Source: PVC group bacterium
GTDB lineage: Bacteria; Verrucomicrobiota; Kiritimatiellia; CAIKKV01; CAITUY01
Reading direction: 5' to 3'
NCBI GenBank assembly: GCA_945870225.1
Contig: CAMBRF010000001.1
Span: forward strand, 124,001-188,000
Length of the DNA stretch: 64,000 nt
Below, piece by piece: positions 61,873 through 64,000 of this stretch. Position numbers and translations under genes: made by a program. The notes beneath the pieces are model-generated. The model did no database searches. It saw nothing but the letters and a program-made list of their open reading frames with translations, and was not told the origin of the DNA. Every line of letters starts with the position of its first letter. Position 1 is the first letter of the stretch.

Positions 61873-62565
61873 GTGATTAAGAAAGTTTCTCTGTTGGGTG
61901 TTCTTTGTCTGGGCGCAATGTTGTGCGGATGCGATGATGATAACGATGATTCCGCCAAGGGGTCGGCCAGCGTCAAGGGAGAAGTCACCTACGTGAGTCC
62001 GGAGTATGCTCCTGGTGTTGAGGCCGGAGTGAAAGTTGATCTGGTCGGTCCGGTCACCCTGCACGCAACCTCCGATAGCAAGGGAATCTTCACGTTCAAC
62101 AACGTGCCAGCCGGGCACTATACGCTGGTGCTGCATGTCAATGGCGGCGAAGCGACCTACGAGCTTAATATTGCCGAAGGCAAGGCGGTGGTGTTGGTGC
62201 ATGTCCGCGTGAATAAGAACGGTTCGGTTACGGTTTATTCTGATCAGGCTGACGTGGTCAATATCGCTGGTAACTGGGCCTTTCATAACACGACGCCGGG
62301 GATTGTCGAACAGCAGTTGGTGATCAACCAGAACGGTGAATCCATTTCTGGAACCCTGGGCGGCAACCTCCATTTTTCGGGTTCAGTCAGTGGACATTCG
62401 GTATCCATGAATTTCACTTATATTCCCTCAAATGTTCCTTCACCGTGGGTAATCAAGAGCGCCACCGGAACGATCAACGACGACGCTACTGCGATTAGCG
62501 GCACGTGGACTGATTTGGACGGTAATGTCGGGAATTGGTCGGCAACCCGCCATGGGCTCGACTGA
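61873..62565 (+). CDS. Tandem paralogous lipoprotein, copy 2
   Basis: 230 aa. GTG start (ribosome site AAGGAAAGGAAGG), MIKKVSLLGVLCLGAMLCGC with lipid Cys20 and DDDNDD. The constant domain differs from copy 1 only at Arg to Lys (VKGEV) and Phe to Tyr (SPEYAPG), although the DNA has many synonymous changes. The C-terminal barrel is clearly different (PGIVEQQLVINQNGESISGTLGG, IPSNVPSPWVIKS insertion). Its leader (AAGGTCTAA before the start) is shared with copy 4, not with copies 1 and 3. Ends before a strong terminator. Confidence 0.85.
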   Translation: MIKKVSLLGVLCLGAMLCGCDDDNDDSAKGSASVKGEVTYVSPEYAPGVEAGVKVDLVGPVTLHATSDSKGIFTFNNVPAGHYTLVLHVNGGEATYELNIAEGKAVVLVHVRVNKNGSVTVYSDQADVVNIAGNWAFHNTTPGIVEQQLVINQNGESISGTLGGNLHFSGSVSGHSVSMNFTYIPSNVPSPWVIKSATGTINDDATAISGTWTDLDGNVGNWSATRHGLD

Positions 62566-62581
62566 GAAATAGCCACTTAAA

Positions 62582-62615
62582 GCCGCCACCGGATTGCTCC
62601 GGTGGCGGCTTTTTT
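62582..62615 (+). terminator. Rho-independent terminator after lipoprotein copy 2
   Basis: Perfect 12-bp stem GCCGCCACCGGA/TCCGGTGGCGGC with TTGC loop, followed by TTTTTT. It is the clearest intrinsic terminator in the window and ends the copy 1-copy 2 unit. The 404-base gap to copy 3 also holds the inverted repeat at 62694-62776 and the copy 3 promoter; I see no gene in it. Confidence 0.95.
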
Positions 62616-62693
62616 GTTGTGCATCGCGCATAGAATGTTTCAGTAATAGGTCTCTACAAATATATATTCCTGCATCACCGGGAAGATCTTATT

Positions 62694-62776
62694 ACATCGA
62701 TGTACAGGATAGACAGGATCGTTCGGAGTCCCATTATCTTTCCCAGTTTCATCCTGTATATCCTGTCCATCGATGT
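62694..62776. repeat. 26-bp inverted repeat in the lipoprotein array
   Basis: Arms 62694-62719 and 62751-62776 match at 24 of 26 positions when reversed; each arm itself contains two tandem ACAGGAT-type heptamers (ACAGGATAGACAGGAT). Loop of 31 bases. It lies between the terminator and the copy 3 promoter; the ACAGGATA unit recalls dispersed intergenic repeats seen in environmental bacteria. Confidence 0.88.
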
Positions 62777-62866
62777 TAAGCGAATTTCAGACAGCCCCCT
62801 CATCCTCTCCACATTCCAGAAATTAATTTGTCCTGCTCGCATGGCTGGGCCAGCTGTCCTTGATTC

Positions 62867-62896
62867 TTGACGTGATTATGATGCGCAAAGTATAAG
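62867..62896 (+). promoter_or_regulatory. Predicted promoter of lipoprotein copy 3
   Basis: TTGACG (62867-62872), 18-base spacer, TATAAG (62891-62896). Boxes and spacing agree with the promoter of copy 1 and with that of pilT. Confidence 0.6.
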
Positions 62897-62969
62897 AGGC
62901 ATTAGGAAAAAGCCATGAGCGTTATGCTAGGGTGGCGATAACGGTGGCTTGATGCAAAGGAGGGGTGTT

Positions 62970-63659
62970 ATGGTTAAGAAACTCTCGCTGTTGGGTGTGC
63001 TGTGCATGGGTGTGATGCTATGCGGATGCGACGATGATAAGGATAGTTCTGGCGGCGGATCAGCCAGCGTCAGAGGTGAAGTAACCTATGTGAGCCCTGA
63101 ATTCGCGCCAGGTGTTGAAGCCGGCGTGAAAGTTGATCTGGTCGGTCCGGTTACCCTGCACGCAACCTCGGATAGCAAGGGAATCTTCACGTTCAATAAC
63201 GTGCCGGCCGGGCACTACACGCTGGTGTTGCATGTCAATGGCGGCGAAGCGACCTATGAACTGAATATCGCGGAAGGCAAGGCGGTGGTGTTGGTGCATG
63301 TCCGCGTGAATAAGAACGGTTCGGTTACGGTTTATTCCGATGAAGCTGATGTCAGAAATATTGCGGGAACATGGGCTTTCCGGAATATGACGCCGGGAGT
63401 GCCCGGGTTGGAGATGGTGATCAACCAGAACGGCGAAACCGTTTCGGGAACGCTGGGAAGCAGTCTTCACTTCACGGGGTCAGTCAGCGGAAGCACGGTT
63501 AGTCTCAGTTTTACATATACTCCTTCGCGTTTAACAATTAAGACCGCCACCGGAACGATCAATGATGATGCAACCGCGATCAGTGGGACTTGGACTGATG
63601 AGGATGGCAACGTGGGGAATTGGACGGCAACTCGTGATGGTCTCTCTGATCCCGAGTGA
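62970..63659 (+). CDS. Tandem paralogous lipoprotein, copy 3
   Basis: 229 aa. Same plan: MVKKLSLLGVLCMGVMLCGC, Cys20, DDDKDSSGGG, then the constant domain identical to copy 1 over the recognisable block, then a third version of the C-terminal barrel (MTPGVPGLEMVINQNGETVSGTLGSSLHFTGSVSG...TPSRLTIKTATGTINDDATAISGTWTDEDG). Ribosome site AAAGGAGGGG. It has its own promoter and terminator, so it is a separate transcript from copies 1-2. Confidence 0.87.
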   Translation: MVKKLSLLGVLCMGVMLCGCDDDKDSSGGGSASVRGEVTYVSPEFAPGVEAGVKVDLVGPVTLHATSDSKGIFTFNNVPAGHYTLVLHVNGGEATYELNIAEGKAVVLVHVRVNKNGSVTVYSDEADVRNIAGTWAFRNMTPGVPGLEMVINQNGETVSGTLGSSLHFTGSVSGSTVSLSFTYTPSRLTIKTATGTINDDATAISGTWTDEDGNVGNWTATRDGLSDPE

Positions 63660-63675
63660 GTAATCGCCCCTTGCC

Positions 63676-63716
63676 AAAGCCGTCAGCGGCAATCTCCGAT
63701 GGCGGCTTTATTTTAT
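63676..63716 (+). terminator. Rho-independent terminator after lipoprotein copy 3
   Basis: AAAGCCGTCAGCGG / TCCGATGGCGGCTTT stem with a few mismatches, followed by ATTTTAT. Its outer arms resemble the terminator after copy 2 (GCCG...CGGC), consistent with shared origin. Confidence 0.75.
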
Positions 63717-63755
63717 GGATGATGGGTGAGGTCTGCAAAAACGAAAGGTCTAAAA

Positions 63756-64000
63756 ATGGTTAAGAAACTTTCACTGTTGGGTGTGCTGTGCGTGGGTATG
63801 ATGCTGTGCGGATGTGATGATGATAAGGACAGTTCCGCAAGTGGATCGGCTAGCGTCAGAGGCGAGGTAACCTATGTGAGCCCGGAATTCGCGCCCGGTG
63901 TTGAAGCCGGCGTGAAGGTTGATCTGGTCGGGCCGGTCACCCTGCATGCGACCTCCGATAGCAAGGGAATCTTCACGTTCAATAACGTGCCAGCCGGACA
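63756..64000 (+). CDS. Tandem paralogous lipoprotein, copy 4 (3' end outside window)
   Basis: First 81 codons are visible. MVKKLSLLGVLCVGMMLCGC, Cys20, DDDKDSSASG, then the constant domain without a single residue change from copies 1 and 3 up to the window edge (FTFNNVPAG). Leader AAAGGTCTAAAA matches that of copy 2. The array therefore continues past the window. Confidence 0.88.
   Translation, partial: MVKKLSLLGVLCVGMMLCGCDDDKDSSASGSASVRGEVTYVSPEFAPGVEAGVKVDLVGPVTLHATSDSKGIFTFNNVPAG

Noticed and set aside
60933-63470. Similar antisense frames recurring in the lipoprotein array
   Set aside because: They recur only because the coding strand is repeated. The frames have a Met/His/Arg-rich shadow composition and no conserved starts.
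1-64000. CRISPR arrays, rRNA genes, insertion sequences, prophage genes
   Set aside because: No regularly spaced repeats, no rRNA-like segments, no transposase or integrase, and no phage structural genes were seen.

Overview
The window is a gene-dense bacterial chromosome segment of moderately high G+C. It carries no phage, insertion sequence, rRNA or CRISPR array. The gene content points to the Planctomycetes-Verrucomicrobia-Chlamydiae group, most likely Kiritimatiellota, Lentisphaerota or Verrucomicrobiota. The indications are glycoside hydrolases beside housekeeping genes, a long SecA, a bactofilin next to parB, many prepilin-like proteins, Asp-rich lipoproteins and many TGATG/ATGA gene overlaps. 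The assignment rests on gene content, not on a phylogenetic marker.

Layout. 1-9.3 kb: end of a DEAD-box RNA helicase, a GH42 beta-galactosidase, tRNA-Tyr (minus), a GGCT-like protein coupled to HPr, a secreted protein of unknown function, an electron-transfer flavoprotein pair whose alpha subunit carries a ferredoxin domain, and a GH29 fucosidase. 9.3-11.7 kb: a ferredoxin coupled to a radical SAM enzyme, then a Hanks-type kinase. 11.8-17.7 kb: secA-lnt-prfB, where prfB carries the classic +1 programmed frameshift. 17.8-22 kb: a COG2509 flavoprotein and yicC-gmk-tatD. 22-26 kb: an FGGY sugar kinase coupled to a PAS histidine kinase and two stand-alone receivers. 26-31 kb: an EF-G paralogue with altered GTPase motifs, a PflX-like radical SAM protein, yebC, ruvC and ruvA. 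31-36 kb: a heterodimeric ABC exporter (minus), then ruvB. 36-41 kb: aspartase, a GlcD-type flavoprotein, a zinc alcohol dehydrogenase and argC. 41-44.7 kb: bactofilin, parB, an M28 lipoprotein and a DnaQ-like exonuclease. 44.8-49.2 kb: a helical-repeat lipoprotein, three-domain nifU, nifS and an amidohydrolase.

49.3-60.6 kb is a type IV pilus / type II secretion-like operon: pilT, secretin, pilB, pilC, major pilin, pilM, pilN, a pilO-pilP-like fusion, two minor pseudopilins and a PilX-like protein with a long repetitive passenger. It is followed by a small lipoprotein and then, from 61.1 kb to the window end, by at least four tandem paralogous lipoproteins. In these a segment of about 95 residues is almost invariant while the C-terminal domain diverges. 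Leader sequences show that the array grew by duplication of a two-gene unit of about 1.86 kb. This array, next to the pilus operon and sharing its promoter style, is the least explained part of the window.
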